A stretch of DNA of 64,000 nt from Takakia lepidozioides (lineage: Eukaryota; Streptophyta; Takakiopsida; Takakiales; Takakiaceae). Made by a program: the position numbers and the translations under genes. The stretch is taken from assembly GCA_030704615.1 (NCBI GenBank), contig CM060733.1, forward strand, positions 22,196,001 to 22,260,000. The letters are read 5' to 3'. This document shows, in pieces, positions 46,301 to 58,739 of this stretch (position 1 is its first letter; every line of letters starts with the position of its first letter). The notes under the pieces are model-generated. The model was not told where the DNA came from, searched no databases, and worked only from the letters and a program-made list of their open reading frames with translations.

Positions 46301-47691
46301 TGTAGTGTTCTGTGAGGCGGCCCTGCGTTTTAGAAGTCTATGTGGTGCCCTTTGTGGTGCCCTTTGTGGTTCTTGTCAGGTTGTCTTTGTCTCTGTTTTC
46401 CTGTCTCTCTCTTTCTGTGCTGGTTCGGTTTTCTCTCTTGGTGGGCGTTGGGTAGACTCTGTGGATTCGTTTATGCGTGTTGATGCGAAGGGCAGAAGTA
46501 GAGGGGGACTGAAAGGCACAAGGACAGACAGATGCTATTGAAGAGTTGTCTTCAGAAAGTGAAAGGCGGGAGTTACAGTGCACCTTACACTTACTGGCAC
46601 AGTTGTGGCATTTGGAGCTTCAAATTACTCAGTTCCACTGCTCGCAAGCTGAAGGTGCCCTATCCTTTCCCTCTCCTACTTTTCTGTCTGTGTCTTGAGA
46701 CTCTTCTCCTGACACCACCCACACTCGGATGAATCTCTACTTCAACTCAGTCATGAGGTTTCCCTTGCCGCGAGAGATGAGACTGCTGTGTCTTTGCCCA
46801 TTCCCCCGTCTCTCTCGTATCATGTTCTGGCATTTACACCTAGAATCGATACAGAGCTGGTGAGACTTTGCATAGCTAAAAGCAGGGAAGTGTAACGTGT
46901 GATGGGTTGTGTAAACAGGAGGGAGCATTGACGACCCAGCAGCAGTATGATCGCTGCCACTGCCTTCATACCAACCCTCCTCATGTTACCAAAGGTTTGT
47001 ACACCTGTTCACACTATATATACCATGGAAGTGTGTTTTCAACGTCTCAAACTAACCTGAATGTCTTACAAAGAAGATGGCGCCCGACGATCTGTAACTG
47101 AAACCTCGAAGCATACACAGTCCCGATGCATGCATCAACCACTGTTAGGGGCGAGTCTGGACAGTTCGTTACGGACTGTGATTTCCTCCCTAGCTGATCA
47201 AGGCCCCACGGTTCCGTTTTTGGGGCTGCCACCAGCCAAATGTAGCATCCGTGCTAAAGCATTTGAAAATGCTGAATCAGAGAATACAGACTACTCGAAG
47301 AAGTAAGACACTCACAAGATTGAAGTATGATACCGATTTGTCTTATATAAGACTAAAGTTTTCAGTTTTCATGCATCATTGGTACACGAAAGAAGAGGTT
47401 TACTATCATTCGAAACCTGTTGAGTTCTGTTAAAGACTGTCGCTGTCTACCTAACCCAATAGATAGCTTTGTATAAAGTTCTGAAATTGCGCGAGTTCGT
47501 CATCTCTAGCGTTCTCTCTCTTCGTACGAGCTTCAAAATCCTAGCCAGACGAAGTGCAACGTGGATGATGTATTCGACTTTTCTGTTGTGGATCGAACTG
47601 CCCTTAGGGCTCACGAAAGGAAGACTTGAAGTAGGAAGCCAAGCTTACCAATGTTGAGTTAACATTACAACTTTAACTCCCTGTTTTTCAG
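46300..47691 (+). other. Possible 5' exons and introns of the AP2-B3-PB1 gene
   Basis: A pyrimidine-rich tract ending CCTGTTTTTCAG at 47691 is a good acceptor. The sequence after it stays open in the frame of the downstream ATG (EERTVDQWQESRWPLLR). A second exon-like block lies at about 46920-47005, preceded by AAACAG and ending AAAG before GTTTGT. Upstream coding or leader exons are therefore likely but not proven. Confidence 0.4.
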
Positions 47692-47742
47692 GAGGAAAGA
47701 ACTGTTGATCAGTGGCAAGAATCCAGGTGGCCACTTCTGCGG

Positions 47743-50700
47743 ATGGCATCTGAGCGGTACCAGGAAGTAAGAGACCAGTGTGCCGCGGGCCCTGATGTGA
47801 CCCTTCGATTGAGTAACTTGGACCCCACAGTTTCATCATCTGACAGCGATCTTTCAAGCTCTAAGAACTTGGGAAGCCCCAGTGCAGCAGATGAAGACAT
47901 CAACCCTCCTGCTGAAGTGGGCCGGTATTGGATTCCCACAAGTGGGAACCCAGAGGTTTCATCAATGGAGAGGAAAACAGCGTTGCTGGGTATCACAGAG
48001 TCTAAGGCAGGGGCGGTGTCAACAGGTGGGTCTGTTGATCCAAACCTCAAACTGGAGCCTTACAGTGATCAGGAGCGTAGCAGGTTGATGAGCTTACTAG
48101 TGGTACCCAGCACTATCAATTTGCAAACTACGGTGCCAAATTCTCCAAGTAGAGCTACGGACAGCGGGGAATTGGCACGCATGGCAGCTGAAGAACGGGA
48201 GTGTTCCAGTGTTGACCCGCGTATCTATGATGCACTTCCGAGAGAAGGCAGCCATACATTGCGTGTGAGAGGTACTTCCTACCCAAGGGTAGTGAAATAT
48301 AGCTGGAAATTTTAATTAATGTTCACCTTCTATGATTCTGTGCATCTCGTTCTCTAGCTGGTTTTGACGGGCTTAGTTTGGGCTATCCAATGTTGAACGC
48401 CTCAGCATTGCTATGAGGACCACAGGGATTGAATCTGCCTGAAGATCTTTCCTCAGTCAGCTGGTAGCAGTGAAATTTTGTAGCCGAGTAGCCGAGCTAC
48501 ATTTTCATGCGAGCTGACCTCAGTCACCAATTAAGAGTCCTATATCACATTCATGATCATGATCTAGTTAAAACTTCACAGTTTGATGGACAGTCCTTGG
48601 AAGTTATACCACATCTTCAGATGCTGTTCTTGTATGATACACAGGTCCTTGCTTAAAGGGAGAGCTCACGAGCGGGGGAGATTTGCAGTCCTGGCCAACA
48701 GGAGCATGGGATCTAGTCAGGCGAGGGAGTCTGGAGCGCACCACCAGTGGGCCTAGCCTCTCAGGCTCAGGAGACTCAGACAACGGGGATGATCGAGGGC
48801 GAGAACCCAGCAGCAGTAAACTCCCTTCCTCCCAGTTTCGGGGAGTAGTGCCTCAGTCCAATGGACGGTGGGGTGCTCAGATCTATGAAAAACACCAACG
48901 TATTTGGCTGGGAACCTTCAACACTGAAGAGGAGGCTGCGTGCGCTTACGATAGGGCTGCAATCAAGTTCCGAGGGCGTGATGCAATGACGAACTTTCGA
49001 CCTGTCCAGGACAACGATTTTGAGGCAGAATTTCTTCGTAAGTACAGCAAGGTGCAAATAGTAGAGATGTTGAGGCGACATACATACGATGAAGAGCTTC
49101 AGCAAAGCAGAACTGTAGCAAACACGGATGCAAGGCATGATGCCGTCGCAGCACATCGGGGGGCCCTTGACACCCGCACAACTGCAACCCCTGGGATTGG
49201 GAACGCAGCTGGTTCTTCCACTGTGGTATCAAACCGATGCATAGGCGATGCCACCAACAACATTCCCAGTTTACCAAGTTCTAGTGGAAGCGGACCCGTT
49301 CGAGAACATCTATTTGATAAGGCGGTTACGCCCAGTGATGTGGGGAAACTGAACAGATTAGTTATTCCAAAGCAGCATGCTGAACGGTGTTTTCCTCTTG
49401 ATCTGTCCGCGGCCACACCCGGGCAGACCCTCTCATTTGAAGATGTCTCAGGAAAGCACTGGCGGTTTCGGTACTCTTACTGGAACAGCAGCCAGAGTTA
49501 TGTGCTCACCAAGGGATGGAGTAGGTTTGTAAAGGAGAAGAAACTTGACGCTGGGGATATTGTCTCTTTTGAGCGGGGACCTAACCAGGAACTGTACATT
49601 GGTTTTAGGCGGAAGCAACCAGCACCCGGAAGCATTTCGGCCTCTGAGAGACCTCCATTCAGAGGTGCATGGACGGGACAACCTTGTAACGGTGCTTACA
49701 TGCTTTCAAAGACGGGCTCACCTTTCAATCTTTCAAGCTGGCAAACCTTCAATTTTTCCTCGCAACAAAACCTGCCAAGCCTTCCCTCAAGTCTACAGCC
49801 GGCTTTAGACAGGATGCTCTACGGAAATATGTATAACACGATATTTCAGCCATCTTTGGGAGCATCCTCGGTCATCCCAGGGCTTGTAAACCCAGAATTA
49901 ACTGCCTCCAAGGATCTGCCGTCCTCACTAACTTCCCGCTTAGGAGTAAGTCCCACTGCTCACCAGACTTTGCGGTTGCAAGGTGTGACAACAGAAGATT
50001 ATCTGGGGGCTATTGAGCTCGGGCTAGGACGACCAGGGAGGCCCGGAACAGAGGGAGGGATAATTCGAGACCGAGCCGTGGGCTCCAGCAGCAGAGACGC
50101 TCCAAGAAATGAAGAAGCTCCCACCACCAACAGTGGCACACGGCTGTTTGGAGTAGATCTCGAACGACCAGCTTCCACTCCCATCCAAATCTCTCAACCG
50201 CCTGGAACGAGTTCTGTGCCTGGTGTGCCATCAGCATTGACCGAGGTGTATGCCCCTTCATATGGGGGCCTTTCTCCTTCTGCCCATTCTCAAGCATATG
50301 TGCAGTTTGCAAGGTCGGTTCCAACAGCTGCCCAACCATCTCTACTGGCCAGGGACTTGTCTCCGTCACGGCTTAGCCAACAATATCAACACAGTCCCAG
50401 TCTGTTGAGTACCTTTGAGTTGCTTCGAACCAAACAGCAAACTCATCAGCAGGCAGAGTCAGGAGTGGGTTCCCAAATTGGCTTGTATGGAAGCACTACT
50501 AGCTCTCATAGTCTTGATTCTTCACAACTCACAAAGAATTCACTAGAGGCATGGAAAGGTAGGGAAGAGCTTCAAGCAAAATGCTGCCACGAAAACATGG
50601 CCTCAGCGTCGGACCCCCACTCAAGTAGGTCAATCCCAGTAGAGAACAGGAAACGGAAGGTTCCAGGGATTCTAGAAAATCTAAAATTGAAATCAGATCT

Positions 50701-51334
50701 GGGGGGAAACCGAGATGACGTGACCGACACATCCCTTAGTCTGGCTCATGCGGATTCTCTTCAAGGTCCTCAAGACACTAGTTGTCTGCAGCCATGGACG
50801 AGCAACCAAGAAGGAGGCCCCTTGGTTGGGAATCCCCTCGAAAGCTCTGGTGTAGAGCAAATGCCCAAAAGACATTGCTCTCCTGTTCGTGCCCCAGTAC
50901 AGCGCCAAGGTAGTGCGCAGTTGGAGGGTTCCTCTTTGCACCAAATTGGGGTACAGCAGATTATGTTGGGCCAAGGTGTGGGACATGAAGATCAGCCTTC
51001 TTCCAGCTCAAGTGGAGCACAAAGAGAGGTTCAAACCTCCAGAGGAGCAGCTTCAGATTCAAGCTCAAAGGAAGCACATGTCCATTTTAAGAGCCCTATT
51101 GTGAAACCAGGAGTTCAGAGGCTCATCAAATGTAGCATGGAGGGGCAAGAAAATTCAATCTCGATTTCAGTTGGGCAGTTTAATTCAACAAAGGAGCTTA
51201 AATCAGAGCTGCTCCACCTCACTAAAGGAAGCGACGTTGTCTACAAGGACGAAGAGGGGGACATGGTGTTGCTCGACAACCAAGGATGGGACTTCTTCAC
51301 AAATTCGGTTCAAGAGATGCTGATCCGAAGGTGA
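47743..51334 (+). CDS. AP2-B3 (RAV-type) transcription factor with C-terminal PB1 domain
   Basis: Two exons (47743-48271 and 48645-51334) give about 1,072 residues if translation starts at 47743; phases agree (phase 1). An AP2 domain at about 240-296 ([20 protein letters not shown], then [20 protein letters not shown]) binds DNA. A RAV-type B3 domain at about 397-502 ([20 protein letters not shown], then [20 protein letters not shown]) binds a second site. A long Ser/Gln/Pro-rich middle carries RLFGVDLE near 676, like the repression motif of RAV and HsfB proteins and the RLFG motif of ARFs. The last 78 residues form a PB1 domain: a basic-face lysine at about 1005 (RLIKC) and an acidic OPCA stretch at about 1045-1058 ([14 protein letters not shown]). 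Ordinary RAVs are about 350 residues and lack PB1. The product should be a nuclear regulator able to multimerise. The true N-terminus may lie upstream. Confidence 0.88.
48272..48644 (+). other. Intron of the AP2-B3-PB1 gene
   Basis: 373 bp, donor AGAG|GTACTT and acceptor GATACACAG|GTCC. Removing it joins codon position 1 of one exon to positions 2 and 3 of the next and keeps the frame open. Without splicing the first exon ends at a stop at about 48313. Confidence 0.75.
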
Positions 51335-52459
51335 CTGACGAGAGCTCTCCACACCCATGTTTGCTCCCATTGAATTGTTTGCTGATGCTGTCCGTCCTCT
51401 TGATCCTTGGCTATTATTGATTTTATCAGCATCACTATAAGCCAACATCGATATTGCAAACCGCCTTTTTTGTACCGGAACTTCCAGCTGTGCAGTTTTT
51501 CACTACTATTGCTAGAATTGAAGGAACCTGGCAAGCATGGTTAATTGACCAGCTTGAATGCTCCTCTATCCGGGAGCAAATAAGTTCCACCGATTATTCA
51601 GAAGCAAGGTGTTCATCCCTAGCGCTAATGTACTGCGATGGACTGGGTAGAAGTCAGCAGCAGTACTTAAGCTCTTGTCTAATTCAAAAACTGTACAATA
51701 TGGGGGTATGTGAAAACATAGGATCATTTTTGTGCAGTGGGGAAAGTTTGTTTCATAGTTGTATAATATAGTTACAGTAGGAGATTATATGCCCTAATAG
51801 ATAGGGGCGCAGAGTATACAAGCGGGTCACCCCCCCCTTCCCTTTTCATCATTACTTTGTATGCTTTTCAGAAAGCCGTGGGGTTATTCTTTTTACATGG
51901 CATGATGCTGTAAATTCATTTTTTGGTATGGATTCCACTTCGATCTCAGGGCTTTCCTTCCTGTGTCTCAGACTTAATGTTCCTTCCTTTCTGGAACTGT
52001 TTCTTCAGCAGTTGATCTGGTGTGTTTCCTGAGTACTCTCTCTGAATTCTTTTACTAGGTAGTCCAACCGGCGATGTTCAGAACCCTCTCTTGACCTGCT
52101 GTTTATGGACCCATGCCTTCTGGATTGTGTTGAACTGGTCCCATTCTCTTTCTAAGGTAACTGCTTGCATGTCCTGTCATGCAAATCCAGGAACCTTTTT
52201 GTAGAAAACGTTCGTCGCTACGTTCCCAGATTTATGTAAAAACACACCAGTCTCACAGTAGCTCGAGTAGCTGATCACTCTCCTTCCGGTACTAAGCTGC
52301 CAGCCTGCAGGACTCAGACTCTACCAAATTCTGAACCGATTCCCAAAGGGCCTTTTCTGCCTAGGCGTGGGGTATTCAGCAATCCCAAAAGACAAAAACT
52401 GTGATGAGCTCATGCATGCAACTATTTACATAAGACTCCACGAACCCAAATCCACCACT

Positions 52460-52460
<1 letters not shown>
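51335..52460 (+). other. 3' untranslated and downstream region of the AP2-B3-PB1 gene
   Basis: No further coding sequence recognised. T-rich stretches follow the stop codon, but I see no clear single polyadenylation signal. Confidence 0.35.

Positions 52461-52463
<3 letters not shown>

Positions 52464-52492
<29 letters not shown>
52464..52492. repeat. (TA)n microsatellite
   Basis: A run of TA of about 29 bp followed by CACACATA. Confidence 0.9.
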
Positions 52493-52501
<9 letters not shown>

Positions 52502-53164
52502 CTAGGTAGCATCCAATGGATGGCATGGCAGTCGAATTATATGTGGGTGTGGGTTGAAAAGCCACGTAGATGTGTGTTGGATTCACACATGACTAAGTTA
52601 GGGTAGCCTGTGCCGTCCCAAGTGTCCAGTGTCATCTAGGTCCAATTGCAATCCCCTATGGATCCAGAGACCCTACAGTTTGGGAGATCTCCACGTCATT
52701 GTTCCAAGAAATCCCACCTTTGCTATTTTCACGAATTTCCAGCCACCAAAAGTACTTGAAATTCCATATCTCCCATATGACAAGTCCAAAAATTATGACA
52801 AGTCCGAGCTTTCCAAGGGTACCGCTGGCTACAAAACAAACAAGCAAACTACTTGCTTCATATATTGATAGCCCACCAAACTATAAAAAGAGGTCCCTGG
52901 GTCAATACCTGAGTTAATGTGGGGTACCTCATGACTTTCGAGTCCTTTGGCGAGGTTTGGCATCTGAGTTAGAAACCTTCCAAGTGGAAGGCCAGTAGCT
53001 TTTTAGGGTGAAGTGACACCATAAGTTACGCCTCTTTCTGTAGGAGTTTCCCTCCTCTCTATATTTGCACGTGACCAAACATTTGTAGGGGATCTTCATA
53101 AGTGGTGTATTTTTTATAGGTTGGCCTACCTTTTTGTGTGACATTTTTTTTTTTTTAAATCATT

Positions 53165-53411
53165 GTGATAAATTAATTTTAATTTTTTTGAAAAAAAGAA
53201 ACACCTGGGAGCGACGGCTCACAAATCAGGCCCTTAGATAGTGAGAGGAAAAAATAATCGCTTTCAGAGTAACCGCACCCTGAAGGCTTACGCATGGGAC
53301 ACCGCCCAGAACATACCACATCCATCAAGGTAGCAAGATTTGACCCCAGAACCATCTTGGTGGCACTAAGTGCACTTTCCAACTGAGCTACCAACTTTTG
53401 GTGCAACTTTG
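53165..53411 (-). mobile_element. tRNA-derived SINE, family B, nearly full length
   Basis: On the minus strand the head reads TTGGTAGCTCAGTTGGAAAG, an excellent pol III A box. About 40 bp later comes GGTTCTGGGGTCAAATC, a B-box-like word. The body ends GCTCCCAGGTGTTTC and a T-run. The T-rich tail and tRNA head recall plant Au-type SINEs, which is inference. A truncated plus-strand copy is at 10880-11012. Confidence 0.75.
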
Positions 53412-54370
53412 AAGAAAAGCCTTTCATCTCACATGTTGACAAAATTTTGACCTTTCACAAAACCATATCATATCAAATTGGAAATTAAAAATGAAAAGAA
53501 ATGTCAACTTCTTACATTTAGTCCAAAGTAAGAATTTGGTTTCTCATGGTGCGCCACATTTCGAACACCGCCCTCCACCGCCCTCCAATCCATATTCTCC
53601 AACTCAATCCCGCATAGTTACACTCGCATCGAACTTAAGTATCCAACTTTAAGCAAGATTGCAAATGGCTTTTGATAGCATTTTGTTTTGAGACACCTTT
53701 CTCACAAATTGCCGTATTTTTAGGAATCACGAGTAACTTGTACCTTTTGCCAAAGATGCATGAGGTGTGGCCAATTAATATGCCACTCATTGGGGCCTCC
53801 ACACAATTGTCAATCCTCAAACAATGAATTGTTTTTTCATTCATGCCTTAAAGGTTTCTACAAACTTAAGCAAATGAGCTCTACTTATATTCCACCCTGC
53901 AATTTTAAGAGAATGAAAAAGAAAACAATGGTTAATCAAAATTTCAAGATCAACCAGCATAACATCACTGTTGAAGAGCAGGTCTCATCATGTACCAGCG
54001 ACCACTATTCAATATTGAAGTTTGAGAGTCATGGGAGAGGTTGCTTGAAGCACATACAGTAAATAGGGATAGGTTTAGGGTTTGAATGAAAAGGAAGGGC
54101 AGCTGGTAGTGACTCGGTGACCCTCCCCCAGCTGGACTTAGTAGTAAGATTACTGATAATTACTAGTAATTTGCGCCTTACTTTTGTAATTTATTTCTTT
54201 TTTAAATAGGTTTTTCTTTTCTTTGTATTTCATTGTGAAAGGCATTTTTTGGTCATTGTCTTTCTTTGGAGAAGCAATGTTTTAGTTTTTTTGGCCTTCT
54301 TTTACTTTTCAAATTCGTTGTGAAAGACGCAAAAAAATAACCCTGATTTTCATCCATAATCACACTACCA
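53412..54370. other. Spacer without recognisable gene
   Basis: AT-rich with short open stretches; nothing assigned. Confidence 0.4.
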
Positions 54371-54374
54371 AAGA

Positions 54375-54465
54375 AGAAGAGATGACTCCGACCAAAGCCG
54401 GAGTGACTAAGAGTCAATTCGCCTTGCGACTACTGCCCATTTTCAAGGGTGGGCCCTATAAGAGT
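54375..54465 (+). repeat. Dispersed repeat R2, copy 2
   Basis: Matches 24020-24140 through CGCCTTGCGACTACTGCCC and TTTTCAAGGGTGGGCCCTAT. Same orientation. Confidence 0.65.
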
Positions 54466-54947
54466 GGAAGGCACTGGCGCGCCTACACTACTAAATCTCT
54501 TTTGCTCTAGAAATAGATCTACAAAAGTTTGATGATGCCTCGAACTCCAATGATTGCATGAGGCCTCCACAAATTTGGAGTTGGTTAATACCACATTGAA
54601 ATGATTGAATTGTTCTTAAGTGGAAAAAACCAAAAAATAAAATCAAACGAAGACTTCCAACCATGAACTCTAAGAGACAACACACCCTAGGGTAGAAAGC
54701 CCCATTTTGTACACATTTTATAGTAGATCACCCAAAATAGGAAGTTAAAAAATATATTCGAATTTTTTTGTTCCGATGTATGACGAGTGGCAAGTTGAAG
54801 CAAATGTGAAAAAATTAAGGAAAACCAACATTTGTAAATATGTATGTCCAGCCATGTGGTTCTTTGGCCACGTTGAACCAATCACTTTGTAGGAAATCAC
54901 CACATTGATGTGCATATGGACCAATCATTTTGTAACAAGCCTCAAAC

Positions 54948-55130
54948 AGCATTGAGCTCTCTTCTTTTGGCAAAACGTAGAGGGGAGGTGAGAGTAAGGG
55001 GCATGACTCAGCACAACACACCAATCAGCGCCTTGACACGGTGTAAGGTCCTTTGACCACATTTTCTCCATTGACTTCAACATGATGCATAGTCTCTCTT
55101 CTGCAGAAGAGAGGCAACAAATGCCTTGAT
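54948..55130 (+). repeat. Dispersed repeat R1, copy 2
   Basis: Matches 10377-10565. A short inverted pair (TCTCTCTTCTGCAGAAGAGAG) near its right end has a counterpart in copy 1 (TCTCTCTCTACAAGAGAG), so the hairpin is conserved while its loop varies. Confidence 0.75.
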
Positions 55131-56080
55131 GTAGCAGATAAGCATCTCCACGCATTGTGAGAACCCTAACCGTCTATTTGTCAGCCGCTCGTCCCAACAG
55201 AAAGCAAATTGTTCAAAAGTCCAGCAATCACATCATCAATGTGGTGGTTGATCACTTAAATTACTAATTCATCGATGATAGACTAGTTTTATTTGTAATA
55301 TGCAAACCAAGTACACTTATGCAGGTTTGGTCTTTCTCTTCAACAGGCAAGCTGAAAAACGTGCTTGCTTTTGTCTATTATACTAACCATTCTAGTCAAA
55401 TAACCACCGGGATCAACACGTGATCCATATTGACGTAAGTGACAAAATCTTTGGTTCAATATAACAACATCATCATTTAGCCTGGTCTCTGCAGCATTGA
55501 ATACTGCTAATTTGGCTTGTTTTCTATTATCCCTGTTTTTTTTTTCCTTGCAACTTCTAAAGCTTTCAAGGCTCTAGCAACAATTTTAGCAACTTTTCTC
55601 TTGTTGTTTGTCTTTTTTTCCCCTATATTTGTAGCTATCATTTGAGAAGCAATCACTAGCCTACAAAATCGAGCACTAATATGGGTTGATTGCTTCAATG
55701 GTGGAATAATTAGATGTGCCGCAAAGAGAAGATTTAATGTGCAAGCTTTGTGGTATTGGCTCACCAATTTGATGACTTGATGTGTTTACCGTTGCACTGA
55801 TTAGCAAATCCCTTGAATTGAAGTTGCATTTCATCCGATATTCTTGATGACAATCCATGGTCATTGCAGTCTCTTACACAAAATAGCTCGTCTTCATCGT
55901 AAATAGTTTCATCATTGATCACAAAAAAATGCGTCGAATGCGTAATTTAGTATTTCATAGGGTCACGTCCGTCACATCACATCGTGTCAGAATTGATGCT
56001 GATACAACCCATGTCAAGTCCGTTTTGCTGGAATAACAATAAACATATATGGGAGATGAAAAATTATCACTTCAGCAGTC
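55131..56080. other. AT-rich spacer
   Basis: No gene recognised. A short minus-strand open stretch (55507-55767) is Lys-rich and featureless. Confidence 0.4.
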
Positions 56081-56700
56081 ATGTCGTCTTGACAGAAACG
56101 TTGGCAGAGTAATGGCATGATAGCTGAAATCCGACAGTCGCATATAATATTTTTGGAAAATATACATGCAACTACCGGAATTCAGCGGTCACATGTAATT
56201 TTTTAATTAAAACAATTGATACAAACGCCAGAATTCTACGACTGCAGCAGATTTTGTGATTTATTTATTTATTAAAAAATGAGACCGCCACACTTTTAGA
56301 GATTGTATGTATGTTTTTAGAAAATAAAATTGGTGTGACCGCCAAAATTCAGGTAGTTGCAGTAAGAAAAAAATTAACATTAAAATTTTAATTAATTAAA
56401 ATTTGGTGGTCGTATCTTTCAAAAATGCAATCGCCAAAATTCGGCGGATGCATATAATTTTAATTCAAAAATATGTAGACGACCACTCAACTTTGATAGT
56501 CATACATGATTCCTTAAAAGAAAATATAGACAACCGCTAAAATTTGACCAATAACAAGAAAAAAAACAAATGTGTGATCGTCAATATTTTAAGGTCATGT
56601 AATTTTTATTTCAAATTTAACAACAATCGTCAAATACTGATGGTCGTGACTAATTATTAATTATAAAAAATAGATGCGACCAATATTTGGAAGTTCCATG
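56080..56700. repeat. AT-rich degenerate tandem repeat, about 50-bp period
   Basis: About a dozen loosely spaced units share a core like CGCCAAAATTCGGCGGTCG, often self-complementary, followed by an AT-rich spacer containing ATGTAATTTTT. Cores are seen near 56125, 56172, 56228, 56285, 56342, 56405, 56430, 56482, 56533, 56580, 56630 and 56680. This could be the subterminal region of a DNA transposon or a decayed satellite. Confidence 0.5.
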
Positions 56701-56994
56701 AAATTAAGTAGATTGATAAAAATAAAGTTAAATCCACCTGTACAATCCACTTAGGCCGTCACTTTGTTACCTGGAATAAAAATAAGATATTAAGAATTTT
56801 AAAAATAAAAATTACATATGGTAACATCCGCTTTGAATGTAACGTTGATGTGGCGTCGAGATGGCATCACGTTGTCCATATATGCAACTAAGTCTGGATA
56901 TCATCCTATGCTTAAAAATCTTATTACATGTATATTGTAACGTCAATATGTTTTGTTCTTCGATGAAACTCTCGATTTAGGATTAAACAAATTG

Positions 56995-57465
56995 CACTTT
57001 GATTGTCCAAAAACAAGATAGTAGGCTCAATCTGTTTGAGCTCAAAACTAGATATCAATCTTTGTACAAGTTGTCTTGTTGGCTGTTAGGCGGGTTGCTA
57101 AATACGGAGTACTCTAACTTCGCAGTGGAACCTATGGTGCTCATCAGTTTTTTGCTCACCCATGTAATTGTTGCTAGATTGAGGTAATACAACACACCCA
57201 CTATTAGATCATCAATCGTCCATGTCATCTACGTAATAACATCAGCAAAACTTAAAAGCTATGAGAGTATTTGAATTTTTACAAAATAAATAGCATAGAC
57301 GATAGTCTGTTGTCCTTTTTAGATACTTGAATATCCTCTTCATGGTTGTGCAATGAATTCACTCTCTATGAATAGTTAGTCACAGTGATGAGTGCGTATG
57401 CAATGTTAGGTTATGTATCAATCTTTGTGAACATCAAGTTCCCGATTACCTACTGATATAAAAAC
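56995..57465 (-). pseudogene. Copia reverse transcriptase/RNase H fragment, highly decayed
   Basis: On the minus strand, across frame changes, the end of a Copia polyprotein can be followed: VGNLMFTKIDT, YLKRTTDYRLCYF, ATITWVSKKLMSTI and PTILFLDNQS. These are the conserved blocks between the reverse transcriptase and the RNase H active-site region. No open frame survives. Confidence 0.6.
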
Positions 57466-58730
57466 TCGTGTTTATTAGTTTCAACTCCACCTTTTGACCA
57501 GCGGAGCTAGAAGGGTAGCATCGAGGCGGCCTAGAGCCAGGGAATATGCATGAGAAGTGCAAGTACACCAAGGGTACAAAGGTGTGTGATTTCAGCTTCA
57601 TTTTGTGAGTTTCATGGAGTAAGAGAGTTTGTTGGAGAGCAAAGAGCTTCTTTGGTGAGTTGGGGGCGCCTCTGGTGGGCCGTGAGAGCCCTAGAGAGCA
57701 GGACAACAGATCTGATGGCTCCGTAAAAGCCATAGTTCGTCGACAGCAGGTGCAAAAGCAAACCCCAGCTCAGGGAGAGCTCGGGAACGCGTGGGAATGC
57801 ATGGGAACTCGTGGGGAGTTCCTGGGAACACAGGGAACCGTGGTCGTGGCCGTGATGGGTCGTGGGGCGATATCACGAGATACCACGACCCAGGCGTTTG
57901 TTAAGATAACTTATCATGTCGTCCAGCAGAGATAATCTTGTTGGCTTCATCCATTAATCTCCTTTGCATTGCCTAATTATCTTTAGGATCCTAAGGTCAT
58001 TGTGGGACAATAGAAGATAATAGACAGATTGATAAAGTCGTTGGCTGAGATAAAACTAGCAAATTATGCTATTAAATTAGCTAGCAAGCATCTCACACAT
58101 GCACTTATGAATGCAGTTGTTAGTGGGGGATTTATTACTTCTTTTTTATCTAAGGCTTTTTTTTTAAATGACACTATTTTAAATGCAGTGAAAGCAGTGG
58201 TTGTTTTCTGATCAGTATTGCAAACCAGTGTCAACCCCAATAGAAAGGATGTGACAAGAAAACGACTAAAAACTTTTCATTATGACACGAAGCCTATACA
58301 ATACCTCATGGAGCCTCGAGTAATTTTCTAGCACTACATCATGCTCACATTGCTCTTGTTTTCAGAAATCTATCATGTGGAGGTAACTTGGTATTTAATG
58401 TCCAATGAATTTAGAAGAGGTTTTTCTAACTAGGCAAGTTGAACTTGATAATGCTGTTGTTGAGTAGTTGAAGGATGCTTTGAATGATTGACCATTGTAT
58501 GCACTTCCATCAAAGTAAAAGGCAAGCTAGACACATGATTTATTGTAGATAAAACTCAGCTAAAGATGGTATCAAGTGGATTTTCTTAGATATTCTATTG
58601 CACTGCATATGTCTTTAGAAATTAGTGAGCTGCTAAACACTAGATATGGTTGTGTATTGCAGGGAACTAATTACTATACATCTAGTGTCTCTTAGATGTG
58701 TTATGATGAGATGAAATGTAGCCAAGGTTA
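57466..58730. other. Spacer with a G/T-rich minisatellite-like patch
   Basis: Near 57780-57860 words such as GGGAAC, GTGGGAA and CGTGG repeat irregularly. No gene is recognised; short open stretches only. Confidence 0.4.
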
Positions 58731-58739
58731 CTACACACG

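Noticed and set aside
47882-48088. Second plus-strand frame over the first exon of the AP2-B3-PB1 gene
   Set aside because: It overlaps the longer frame, whose splice phases agree with the next exon.
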